Part shown: piece by piece, positions 1 to 5,758 of the stretch
Numbering within the stretch: position 1 is the first letter of the stretch
Layout: each line of letters opens with the position of its first letter
From: an uncultured Polymorphobacter sp.
GTDB lineage: Bacteria > Pseudomonadota > Alphaproteobacteria > Sphingomonadales > Sphingomonadaceae
DNA: 10,230 bases
Direction of reading: 5' to 3'
Assembly: GCA_937894055.1 (NCBI GenBank)
Contig: CALDHQ010000682.1
Coordinates: forward strand, 1 to 10,230
Position numbers and translations under genes: made by a program
The notes under the pieces: generated by a model
The model's database searches: none
The model's input: only the letters and a program-made list of their open reading frames with translations
What the model was told of the DNA's origin: nothing

Positions 1-48
1 GGCTGCCATAATCGCAAATCCAACAATTGGACCCGTGGCAACCCCTCT

Positions 49-87
49 ACCGCCAAGTGGCGGTCCCCCTCCCCGAAGGCGGGGAGG
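49..87. repeat. Two adjacent perfect palindromes downstream of hisB
   Basis: ACCGCC (49-54) pairs with GGCGGT (59-64) across a 4-nt loop. CCTCCCCG (68-75) pairs with CGGGGAGG (80-87) across another 4-nt loop. They lie 31 nt beyond the hisB stop. No T-tract follows on the minus strand, so this is not a canonical intrinsic terminator for hisB, although it could stall polymerase or protect the 3' end. The CCTCCCCG/CGGGGAGG type is common as a dispersed intergenic repeat in sphingomonads (recollection, not searched). I see no coding sequence in positions 1-118. Confidence 0.5.
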
Positions 88-118
88 ATCAAAAGCGCTT
101 TGGCCGGCGTCGCCGCAG

Positions 119-715
119 CTAAACACCACCCAGCGTACCCTTGGTCGACGGCACCGCATCCAGCTTGCGCGGATCAAGCGTCACCGCCGCACGCAACGCA
201 CGCGCCAGCCCCTTGAAGCAGCTTTCGACGATATGGTGGTTGTTGACGCCGTACAGCGTCTCGATGTGCAGCGTCACGCCGGCGGTCTGCGCGAACGCGG
301 CGAACCATTCCTTGAACAGTTCGGTGTCCATGTCGCCGAGGCGCGGTTGGCTGAAGCTGGTGCGCCATACCAGGTACGGCCGCCCCGAAATGTCGAGCGC
401 GACGCGCGTCAGCGTTTCGTCCATCGGGATTAGCGCGTCGCCGTAGCGGGTGATGCCCTTGCGGTCGCCGAGCGCCTGCGCGAACGCGCTGCCGATGGCG
501 AGTGCCGAATCCTCGGTGGTGTGGTGCGCATCGATGTGCAGGTCGCCTTTCGCCCGCACGTGCAAGTCGATCAGCGAATGCCGCGACAGCTGCTCGAGCA
601 TGTGGTCGAGAAACCCGATGCCGGTGGCGACGTCATAGACGCCGCTGCCGTCAAGATTGAGCGTGACAGCAATCTGTGTCTCGCCCGTCACCCGTTCGAT
701 GGTCGCTGTGCGCAT
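119..715 (-). CDS. hisB: Imidazoleglycerol-phosphate dehydratase
   Basis: This 198-residue cytoplasmic enzyme dehydrates imidazole glycerol phosphate to imidazole acetol phosphate, a middle step of histidine synthesis. The metal-binding signatures are visible: [16 protein letters not shown] (32-47), HHTTEDS (64-70) and the mirror motif NNHHIVES (158-165), followed by the usual C-terminal [10 protein letters not shown]. Length fits the monofunctional alphaproteobacterial form, without the phosphatase domain of the enteric fusion. I chose the ATG at 715 over an upstream in-frame start (889) because AGGAGG sits 5 nt before it and the extra N-terminus is arginine-rich and unlike the family. It lies 64 nt downstream of the HTH gene on the same strand, so the two may be co-transcribed. 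No hisH follows within the 118 nt to the window edge. Confidence 0.97.
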   Translation of the reverse strand: MRTATIERVTGETQIAVTLNLDGSGVYDVATGIGFLDHMLEQLSRHSLIDLHVRAKGDLHIDAHHTTEDSALAIGSAFAQALGDRKGITRYGDALIPMDETLTRVALDISGRPYLVWRTSFSQPRLGDMDTELFKEWFAAFAQTAGVTLHIETLYGVNNHHIVESCFKGLARALRAAVTLDPRKLDAVPSTKGTLGGV

Positions 716-779
716 CACATCCTCCTGCGCGCGCTGCCTAGTGCAAGCGTGCGCGCGGGGCAAGCTTGGGCGCGCCGCA

Positions 780-1502
780 TTACCCCGTCCAGATGCGCGG
801 CGTTGGCGGTGGCGGCTCGGGGCGCTCCCACCGGTCCGGCGCATCGCGTTGCGCAAACGGCGGGGGTGGGTCGATCGGTGGCTCGGCACTGGCGAGCCGG
901 GCGCGCCTGTTCAATGCCGGCCTGGGGGCCGACCCCGGTTCACCCGGCACCCCATAGAGCCTGTCCATGGCGTCTGCCTCGCTGATGCCCGTCACGGCTT
1001 CGGTTTCCTCGACGCTTTCGGCCGCAATCTTGCGCGCCAGTTTCCTGAATTTGTCGACCAGCATCTGGCGGTCGAACTTCGGTTCGCGCGCGGCCTGGCG
1101 CGCGGCGGCGCGTTCGGGCGTGTCATAGATGGCGAGCAGCCGCATCAGCATGGCATTGTCATACTGGTGGATGGTCCGCACCGGCTTGCCGTCGACCTGG
1201 ATGGTGGACTCGACGCCGTCGATCGCGCGTTCGTACGCCACCGACTTCAGCACCGCGACACCGTCTTCGATGGCAGCATCCCAGGCGCGCCGGAAGTCGC
1301 CGCCGCCCTTGGCATTGCGCAGCAGATAGGCGCCGGTTTTCGACATGCCGACCACCGCGACCGCCTGTGCGACGCTGCCGGTGGCGGCGAGCACGGTGAT
1401 GAACTCGCGCTGGCGCTGCGGGCTCCAGCCGCCAACACTGGCGCGGCGCGGCACCGGCAGGAAGGTCAGGTCGGGCGGAATGTCGATTCGGGTTCTTTTC
1501 AT
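780..1502 (-). CDS. Helix-turn-helix protein with proline-rich tail, unknown function
   Basis: A 240-residue protein. Residues about 27-65 ([20 protein letters not shown], then a predicted turn and [13 protein letters not shown]) look like a helix-turn-helix of the terminase-small-subunit or resolvase-like type found in many sphingomonad proteins. A WDAAIEDG segment and a conserved-looking helical middle follow. The last about 40 residues are proline-rich ([17 protein letters not shown]). No catalytic domain is seen. DNA binding is inferred from the HTH; the target is unknown. An in-frame GTG at 1511 would add three residues, but neither start has a clear Shine-Dalgarno. I chose the ATG at 1502 because the likely promoter (1537-1509) would start transcription at about that base, giving a leaderless message. 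The palindrome inside that promoter suggests autoregulation. The gene may read on into hisB. Confidence 0.8.
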   Translation of the reverse strand: MKRTRIDIPPDLTFLPVPRRASVGGWSPQRQREFITVLAATGSVAQAVAVVGMSKTGAYLLRNAKGGGDFRRAWDAAIEDGVAVLKSVAYERAIDGVESTIQVDGKPVRTIHQYDNAMLMRLLAIYDTPERAAARQAAREPKFDRQMLVDKFRKLARKIAAESVEETEAVTGISEADAMDRLYGVPGEPGSAPRPALNRRARLASAEPPIDPPPPFAQRDAPDRWERPEPPPPTPRIWTG

Positions 1503-1508
1503 TGTCAC

Positions 1509-1537
1509 CACATAACCGATAAGGTTATAAATGTCAA
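1509..1537 (-). promoter_or_regulatory. Candidate promoter of the HTH gene
   Basis: On the minus strand a perfect -35 TTGACA (1537-1532) is followed by a 17-nt spacer and a weak -10 TATGTG (1514-1509). The predicted start is near 1502, the A of the HTH gene's ATG, so the transcript would be leaderless or nearly so. The -10 match is poor (3 of 6), so assignment rests on the -35, the spacing and the position. Confidence 0.45.
1512..1528. promoter_or_regulatory. Palindromic operator candidate ATAACC-N5-GGTTAT
   Basis: ATAACC (1512-1517) and GGTTAT (1523-1528) form a perfect 6-bp inverted repeat around GATAA. The 17-bp site fills most of the spacer and touches the -10 of the putative HTH gene promoter. 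This is the expected place for a repressor site, and the HTH protein itself is the first candidate to bind it. Confidence 0.45.
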
Positions 1538-1678
1538 TCTCTGAATCGCACAGGCCTGCGACAATCTGTCAGAAAATATTACACCTTCATGGCAGCCGGT
1601 GGCCTTGGGCCGGATAAAATAACTTATATTCAATACGTTAATCGCTGCGAAATTTGCGGCACGGTATTTGCATAGTGA

Positions 1679-1847
1679 TTGCCAGAACGGCGTACGCTCG
1701 ATACGCCGACATTTGAGAGGTTGTCATCCTGGCTTGCGCGCGCACTTTCGTTGCCGCCGACGCGGTCGACTGATCGACAGTTTCGTCACGCCATAATTCT
1801 GGCGACAAGGGCCGGTGCGCTGGGGGGCGCACCGGCCCGCTTTTTTT
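1679..1847 (+). ncRNA. Candidate structured small RNA ending in an intrinsic terminator
   Basis: No protein gene on the plus strand precedes the strong terminator at 1809-1847. Upstream, TTGCCAGAA (1679-1687) pairs with TTCTGGCGA (1797-1805; 9 bp with one U-G). After a small internal loop GGCGT (1689-1693) pairs with ACGCC (1788-1792), and then CG (1695-1696) with CG (1784-1785). The closing helix encloses about 90 nt with a local hairpin GTCGA/TCGAC (1765-1778). A competing local hairpin GGCGTA/TACGCC (1689-1707) exists. Closing stem plus terminator looks like an independent small RNA of about 165 nt. I do not recognise a known family: 6S RNA was considered for the closed-stem shape, but the enclosed part is short. 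The 5' end is not fixed, as no convincing promoter was found. A leader or attenuator of the gene at 2097 is the main alternative. Confidence 0.4.
1809..1847 (+). terminator. Strong Rho-independent terminator without an upstream protein gene
   Basis: GGGCCGGTGCGC (1809-1820) pairs perfectly with GCGCACCGGCCC (1827-1838) over a 6-nt loop. GC and seven T residues (1841-1847) follow. The orientation is plus only, because on the minus strand the tract reads as A and precedes the hairpin. Genes to the left are on the minus strand, so it ends some unannotated plus-strand transcript. Confidence 0.85.
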
Positions 1848-2028
1848 ATCGCGACGCCGCCCGCCGCTCGCGTCCCGCCGGCGTCCACGCATTCTGCAAA
1901 CCGCGTTGCATTTTGCGACGTCCGTTCATGCCACTTTGCGAATTGCAATGGGCGCTTTATCAGCAGCAGCACACTTCAGTCTCCACCAAGTCACTGACAT
2001 CACGCCAAAATCTTCTTTGGCACAGCAT

Positions 2029-2045
2029 TTGGCACGCCGCATGCA
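2029..2045 (+). promoter_or_regulatory. Sigma-54 (-24/-12) promoter of the first PEP-CTERM gene
   Basis: TTGGCACG (2029-2036), four bases, then ATGCA (2041-2045). This matches the RpoN consensus YTGGCACG-N4-TTGCW except for one base, with the required GG-N10-GC spacing (GG 2031-2032, GC 2043-2044). Transcription should start near 2056, giving a leader of about 40 nt to the ATG at 2097. A second TTTGGCAC lies 12 bp upstream (2016-2023) but has GG where the -12 GC is needed. The rest of the gap, 1848-2015, shows no gene and no clear activator site. Confidence 0.65.
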
Positions 2046-2060
2046 GACGGAAGGGCATAA

Positions 2061-2075
2061 GGCGGGCCGTCCGCC
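2061..2075 (+). other. Small leader hairpin before the first PEP-CTERM gene
   Basis: GGCGG (2061-2065) and CCGCC (2071-2075) with a 5-nt loop fall inside the predicted leader, 9 nt before the Shine-Dalgarno AAGGAA (2085-2090). It may stabilise the message 5' end. It does not cover the ribosome site. Confidence 0.3.
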
Positions 2076-2096
2076 ACACGCCAAAAGGAAATCTAG

Positions 2097-2732
2097 ATGA
2101 TCACCCTCCATCACACCGTTTCGCGTTTCGCGTTCGCTGCCACCATCGCGATTGCCGCCACCATCGGTATCGTCGCATCCTCGGCTCAGGCCGTGACGAC
2201 GCTGCCGCAGTACCCGACCCGCGGCAAGGAAAACCCCGTCAACTACACGTTCACCGCCGCGCGCACCGGCGACATCACCGCCTGGTTCACCGGCACCACT
2301 GCCAGCTATACCGAAAACCTCGGGCTGATGATTAACGGCGTCGCTACCGGCATCACCGGGCTGAGCAACAAGACGTCGGTCTATGGCGACAAGCTCGTGC
2401 TCGGTCGCGCCAATGCCGGCGACAGCCTGGTGTTCTTCACCAATGTCTCCACGACCAAGAAGACCTATTATTCGGATGCGTCGCTCAATGCCGACGGCGT
2501 CAACCATGTCTTTTCGGCCGGCTACGTCGGTGACGCCAAGGTCCCCGCCGGCACCTATGTCGCGTTCGAAGACCTGTGGAACGGCGGCGATTTCAACTAT
2601 TTCGACGAAACCTTCGTGTTCGACAATGTCGCCACCAGCGTACCTGAACCCTCCAGCTGGGCGCTTATGGTCGTCGGTTTCGGCATGATCGGCTTCGCGC
2701 GCCGCCGCCGCCAGATTGCAGTCGCGGCCTAA
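2097..2732 (+). CDS. Secreted PEPxxWA-CTERM protein, DUF4114-like
   Basis: A 211-residue exported protein. Residues 1-32 are a Sec signal peptide (hydrophobic alanine/isoleucine core, probable cleavage after AQA at 30-32). The mature part resembles beta-sandwich domains: an LVLGRANAGDSLVFF stretch and, near 145-170, PAGTYVAFEDLWNGGDFNYF, which looks like the acidic FEDL-GGD-Y motif of DUF4114. The C-terminus is a PEP-CTERM sorting tag: VPEPSSWALM, one membrane segment, and a FARRRRQ arginine cluster. Such tags are recognised and cut by an exosortase, which is not in this window, and the proteins are typically sent to the cell surface or matrix. The start is supported by AAGGAA 6 nt before ATG. 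It stands alone between a sigma-54 promoter and its own terminator. The molecular function is unknown. Confidence 0.93.
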   Translation: MITLHHTVSRFAFAATIAIAATIGIVASSAQAVTTLPQYPTRGKENPVNYTFTAARTGDITAWFTGTTASYTENLGLMINGVATGITGLSNKTSVYGDKLVLGRANAGDSLVFFTNVSTTKKTYYSDASLNADGVNHVFSAGYVGDAKVPAGTYVAFEDLWNGGDFNYFDETFVFDNVATSVPEPSSWALMVVGFGMIGFARRRRQIAVAA

Positions 2733-2754
2733 GCCCCCGCCACTGCCAACAACT

Positions 2755-2798
2755 GGGGCCGGCGCTTCCCTACCCCCCCCTGAGCACCGGCCCCGCTT
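2755..2798 (+). terminator. Rho-independent terminator of the first PEP-CTERM gene
   Basis: GGGGCCGG (2755-2762) pairs with CCGGCCCC (2787-2794). After one mismatch GCTT (2764-2767) pairs with TGAGC on the other arm, and then comes GC and TTTT (2797-2800 region). The hairpin starts 22 nt after the stop codon. The T-tract is short, but the stem is strong. Confidence 0.75.
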
Positions 2799-2940
2799 TT
2801 CCATTTGCCTGCTGCTGGCAGCCAGATTCGCAGATCATCATCCCCGTTGATGTATGCCGGCGACTTTCATGCGCTGTGCCGCTTTGTCGCACCGCGTTAA
2901 GAATGAATTAGTATTGTCAATCTGCCGTTCATCCAGCATG

Positions 2941-2956
2941 TGGCAGTGCGCCTGCA
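2941..2956 (+). promoter_or_regulatory. Sigma-54-like promoter of the second PEP-CTERM gene
   Basis: TGGCA (2941-2945) and CTGCA (2952-2956) give the GG-N10-GC spacing (GG 2942-2943, GC 2954-2955) of an RpoN promoter. It is weaker than the site before the first PEP-CTERM gene: the CG after TGGCA is GT-shifted and the base before it is G. The predicted start near 2967 leaves a leader of about 100 nt. The 336-nt gap from 2733 to 3068 otherwise holds only the terminator of the preceding gene; I see no other element in it. Confidence 0.45.
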
Positions 2957-3068
2957 ATCAGTTGCCGGCGTGGGTCGTTGCATTGCTTTGAACAGGTGCA
3001 TTTCGTGCCACTTCGCCGTGCAACCGACCTGCGGTTCGTCGTCCAATGTGGTTCGGAGTGGAGTAAAA

Positions 3069-3662
3069 ATGTTCAAGGCTTTCATAGCGTTATCCGTCGC
3101 CGCCGTCGCATGGCAGGCCGCGCCGGCCCTAGCCGCCCCGTCGGTCAGCATCGTTGCGGGCAAGTGCGTTTCGGTCACCGATTCGCATGGCTGCCTGTTC
3201 CAGGGCAATGTCGCGCCGCTGACCGCGCCCGATGTGCCGCTTGTCTATAATCTGTTCAACGACACCAATCCCGCCGCCGGGCTCGATCTGGCGATGACCT
3301 ACCTCTACAAGTCCGACGATGCGGGCTTTGCCGGCACCGTCACCGGTTCGACCAGCGGCAGCTGGGCGACGCCCGACGCCGTCAGCTTCATCGCGGTCAA
3401 GGCGGCGAACTATTTCGTGCTGTACCAGCTCGCCACCGCCGCGACGTCGGGCAACTGGTCGACGCTCGACATTCCGTTCAACCGCAACCCGCACGGCCTG
3501 TCGCACATCGCGTTCTTCAGCGCGCCGGGCGGCACCGACATCGGCGACGGTGGCGGCCCCGGCAGCGCGGTCCCCGAACCCGCGAGCTGGGCGCTGATGA
3601 TCGCCGGTTTCGGCATGGTCGGCACGGCGCTGCGCCGTCGCAAGGTGGCACACGCCGCCTGA
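3069..3662 (+). CDS. Secreted PEPxxWA-CTERM protein, otherwise uncharacterised
   Basis: A 197-residue exported protein. The signal peptide covers residues 1-22, with probable cleavage after ALA. The mature part has two nearby cysteines (KCVSV, HGCLF) that could form a disulfide, then a beta-rich stretch with no domain I recognise. A glycine-rich linker (GDGGGPG) leads to the sorting tag VPEPASWALM, one membrane segment and the basic end LRRRK. The tag is nearly the same as in the upstream neighbour (PEPxSWALM, then GFGM), but the mature parts do not look alike, so this is not a simple tandem duplication. I chose the ATG at 3069, 5 nt after GGAG, because an upstream in-frame start (2940) would bury the signal peptide and cross the promoter. 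It has its own promoter and terminator. Confidence 0.92.
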   Translation: MFKAFIALSVAAVAWQAAPALAAPSVSIVAGKCVSVTDSHGCLFQGNVAPLTAPDVPLVYNLFNDTNPAAGLDLAMTYLYKSDDAGFAGTVTGSTSGSWATPDAVSFIAVKAANYFVLYQLATAATSGNWSTLDIPFNRNPHGLSHIAFFSAPGGTDIGDGGGPGSAVPEPASWALMIAGFGMVGTALRRRKVAHAA

Positions 3663-3683
3663 CCCGCAATACGACCGACACGC

Positions 3684-3717
3684 AAACGGCCGGTGCAGCG
3701 ATGCGCCGGCCGTTTTT
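3684..3717 (+). terminator. Rho-independent terminator of the second PEP-CTERM gene
   Basis: AAACGGCCGG (3684-3693) pairs with CCGGCCGTTT (3706-3715). The stem continues through TGCA/TGCG to a GCGA tetraloop (3698-3701), about 14 bp in all, and five T residues close it (3713-3717). The flanking A residues could let it work weakly in the opposite direction too. It separates the PEP-CTERM gene from hslV. Confidence 0.85.
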
Positions 3718-3733
3718 GCGTGCGGGCTGCCCC

Positions 3734-3764
3734 CTTCAACTCGCGCGGACAAATCCTACATAGG
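3734..3764 (+). promoter_or_regulatory. Probable heat-shock (RpoH) promoter of hslVU
   Basis: CTTC (3734-3737), 17 nt, then CCTACATAGG (3755-3764). The alphaproteobacterial RpoH consensus known from Rhodobacter is CTTG-N17/18-CYTATNTNNG. This site differs at two defined positions. Transcription would start near 3770, about 25 nt before hslV, as expected for a heat-shock protease operon. Confidence 0.5.
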
Positions 3765-3794
3765 TTGACCACCCCCCGTAAGGTTCCCGCATTC

Positions 3795-4334
3795 ATGTCC
3801 GATTTTCCCGACTGGCACGGCACGACAATCGTCTCGGTCCGCAAGTCCGGCCATGTCACCATCGCCGGTGACGGCCAGGTGACGATGGGCCAGACCGTGA
3901 TGAAGGCCAACGCCAAAAAGGTCCGCCGCCTCGGTGACGGCAGCGTCATTGCCGGCTTTGCCGGCGCCACCGCCGATGCTTTCACGCTGTTCGAACGGCT
4001 CGAGGCCAAGCTCGAACGCTTCCCCGGTCAGCTCACCCGCGCTGCCGTCGAACTCGCCAAGGACTGGCGCACCGACCGCTATCTGCGGCGCCTGGAAGCG
4101 ATGATGATCGTCGCCGACAAGGACGTGACGCTGATCCTGACCGGCACCGGCGACGTTCTGGAGCCCACCGACGGCATCGCCGCGATCGGTTCGGGCGGCA
4201 ATTACGCGCTCGCCGCTGCCCGCGCGCTCGCCGACAGCGACCATGATGCCGAGGCGATTTCGCGCCGCGCCATGGCGATTGCCGCCGACATTTGCGTCTA
4301 CACCAATGGCAACCTCACCGTTGAGAGTATCTGA
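3795..4334 (+). CDS. hslV: ATP-dependent protease proteolytic subunit HslV
   Basis: A 179-residue peptidase subunit of the cytoplasmic HslUV (ClpQY) protease, an N-terminal-nucleophile threonine protease of the proteasome-beta family. The nucleophile should be Thr10 in [11 protein letters not shown], exposed by removing the first nine residues after Gly9. Other active-site residues match the E. coli enzyme: Asp26 (in GDGQ) for Asp17 and Lys42 (KKVRR) for Lys33. [10 protein letters not shown] and AIGSGGNYA are family signatures. The propeptide is usual for alphaproteobacteria, whereas the enteric protein begins directly with Met-Thr. I chose the ATG at 3795 because an upstream in-frame start would overlap the terminator and promoter. 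Its stop overlaps the hslU start as TGATG, which implies translational coupling. Confidence 0.97.
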   Translation: MSDFPDWHGTTIVSVRKSGHVTIAGDGQVTMGQTVMKANAKKVRRLGDGSVIAGFAGATADAFTLFERLEAKLERFPGQLTRAAVELAKDWRTDRYLRRLEAMMIVADKDVTLILTGTGDVLEPTDGIAAIGSGGNYALAAARALADSDHDAEAISRRAMAIAADICVYTNGNLTVESI

Positions 4335-5665
4335 TGAACGTGACCATGAAGATTGACACCCCTGGTACCGAAGCCGCCGACGCGCTGACGCCCACCGCCG
4401 TCGTAGCAGCGCTCGACCGCCACATCATCGGCCAGCGCGACGCCAAGCGCGCCGTCGCCGTCGCACTGCGTAACCGCTGGCGCCGCCAGCGCCTCGGCGA
4501 CGACTTGCGCGACGAGGTGACGCCGAAGAACATCCTGATGATCGGGCCGACGGGCTGCGGCAAGACCGAGATCAGCCGCCGTTTGGCGAAACTCGCGCAG
4601 GCGCCGTTCCTCAAGATCGAAGCCACCAAGTTCACCGAAGTCGGCTATGTCGGCCGCGACGTCGATTCGATCATCCGCGACCTCGTCGAGGAATCGATCC
4701 GCCTCGTCCGCGAAACCCGCCGCGCCGGGGTCAAGGACGCCGCCGAAGCTGCCGCCGAAGACCGGCTGCTCGACGTGCTGGTCGGCAAGGACGCGTCGGA
4801 GGCCACCCGCGCCGCGTTCCGCCAGCGCTTCCGCGAAGGCCATCTCGCCACCAAGGAAATCGAGATCGACGTCGCCGATACGCCGGCGATGCCGTTCGAA
4901 ATCCCCGGCGCGCCGCAGATGATCAACATCGGCGAAATGCTCGGCAAGGCGATGGGCAATGGCCGCACCAAGCGCCGCAAGATGGGCGTGCCCGCGGCGT
5001 TCGACGTGCTGCTGGCGGAAGAAAGCGACAAGCGCCTCGACAACGAGGAAATCACGCGCGAGGCACTGCGCTCGGCTGAAGCCAACGGCATTGTTTTCAT
5101 TGATGAAATTGACAAGATCGCGGTGTCCGACGTGCGCGGCGGCTCGGTGTCGCGCGAAGGCGTCCAGCGCGACCTGCTGCCGCTGATCGAAGGCACCACC
5201 GTCGCCACCAAGCACGGACCCGTAAAGACTGACCACATTTTGTTCATTGCCAGCGGCGCGTTCCACGTCGCCAAGCCGTCCGACCTGCTCCCCGAACTCC
5301 AGGGCCGGCTGCCGATCCGCGTCGAGTTGAAGGGCCTCACCGAAGCCGATTTCGTCGCCATCCTGTCGGACACCGAAGCCTCGCTGATCCGCCAGTACAC
5401 CGCGCTGCTCGGCACCGAAGGCGTGACGCTCGACGTCGCCGCCGACGGCATCACCGCGATCGCCCGCACCGCGTTCGAAGTCAACGAACGCGACGAAAAC
5501 ATCGGCGCCCGCCGCTTGCAGACGGTGATGGAAAAGCTGCTCGAAACCGTCAGCTTCGACGCCAGCGAACGGCGCGGCGAGACGGTGACCGTCGACGCCG
5601 CCTATGTCGAGGCACAACTGGGGGGTATTGCGCGCAACGCCGACCTTTCGAAGTTCATTTTGTAA
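4334..5665 (+). CDS. hslU: ATP-dependent protease ATPase subunit HslU
   Basis: A 443-residue AAA+ unfoldase that forms hexamers and feeds unfolded substrates into HslV. Visible elements in order: the [21 protein letters not shown] start, Walker A GPTGCGKT (71-78), the pore loop GYVG (104-107), the charged intermediate domain (about 110-240), Walker B IVFIDEID (253-260), [11 protein letters not shown] (322-332, with the arginine finger), sensor-2 GARR (391-394), and the C-terminal LSKFIL that inserts between HslV subunits. Length is normal. The ATG shares one base with the hslV stop. A second in-frame ATG at 4346 is possible but less likely given the coupling. Confidence 0.97.
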   Translation: MNVTMKIDTPGTEAADALTPTAVVAALDRHIIGQRDAKRAVAVALRNRWRRQRLGDDLRDEVTPKNILMIGPTGCGKTEISRRLAKLAQAPFLKIEATKFTEVGYVGRDVDSIIRDLVEESIRLVRETRRAGVKDAAEAAAEDRLLDVLVGKDASEATRAAFRQRFREGHLATKEIEIDVADTPAMPFEIPGAPQMINIGEMLGKAMGNGRTKRRKMGVPAAFDVLLAEESDKRLDNEEITREALRSAEANGIVFIDEIDKIAVSDVRGGSVSREGVQRDLLPLIEGTTVATKHGPVKTDHILFIASGAFHVAKPSDLLPELQGRLPIRVELKGLTEADFVAILSDTEASLIRQYTALLGTEGVTLDVAADGITAIARTAFEVNERDENIGARRLQTVMEKLLETVSFDASERRGETVTVDAAYVEAQLGGIARNADLSKFIL

Positions 5666-5678
5666 GAGCCTCCGGCGG

Positions 5679-5720
5679 GCAGGGGTGACCCCTGCACCCG
5701 ATTGATTGGGGTGCGGGGTC
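5679..5720 (+). other. Two mutually exclusive hairpins after hslU
   Basis: GCAGGGG (5679-5685) can pair with CCCCTGC (5689-5695). Alternatively, positions 5687-5699 pair with 5709-5720 as a 12-bp stem with one bulged T (5693), because GACCCC and GCACCC match GGGTGC and GGGGTC. Both use 5689-5695, so only one can form. No T-tract follows, so neither is a standard intrinsic terminator. The element lies between the hslU stop and the next gene's ribosome site (GGGAGG, 5748-5753). Confidence 0.4.
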
Positions 5721-5758
5721 GGGTTATTCTGCTGCCTTCCATTTTGCGGGAGGTTGGC

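Noticed and set aside
716..889. N-terminal extension of hisB to 889
   Set aside because: The added 58 residues are arginine-rich and unlike the family, and AGGAGG points to the ATG at 715.
1675..1716. A 13-codon GTG-started small ORF before the orphan terminator
   Set aside because: It has no Shine-Dalgarno, and it overlaps the proposed RNA helix. Chance is the simplest explanation.
1679..1806. 6S RNA
   Set aside because: The closed-stem shape fits, but the enclosed part is too short and the central bubble and neighbourhood typical of 6S are not evident. Left as an unassigned RNA.
1926..2804. A 292-codon minus-strand frame opposite the first PEP-CTERM gene
   Set aside because: It mirrors a gene with a signal peptide, sorting tag, ribosome site and terminator. 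Its composition is that of a shadow frame.
1900..2898. Shared ACCGCGTT upstream of both PEP-CTERM genes (1900-1907 and 2891-2898) as an activator site
   Set aside because: An 8-mer shared by two regions of about 150 nt is expected by chance, and its distance to the two promoters differs (about 130 against 50 nt).
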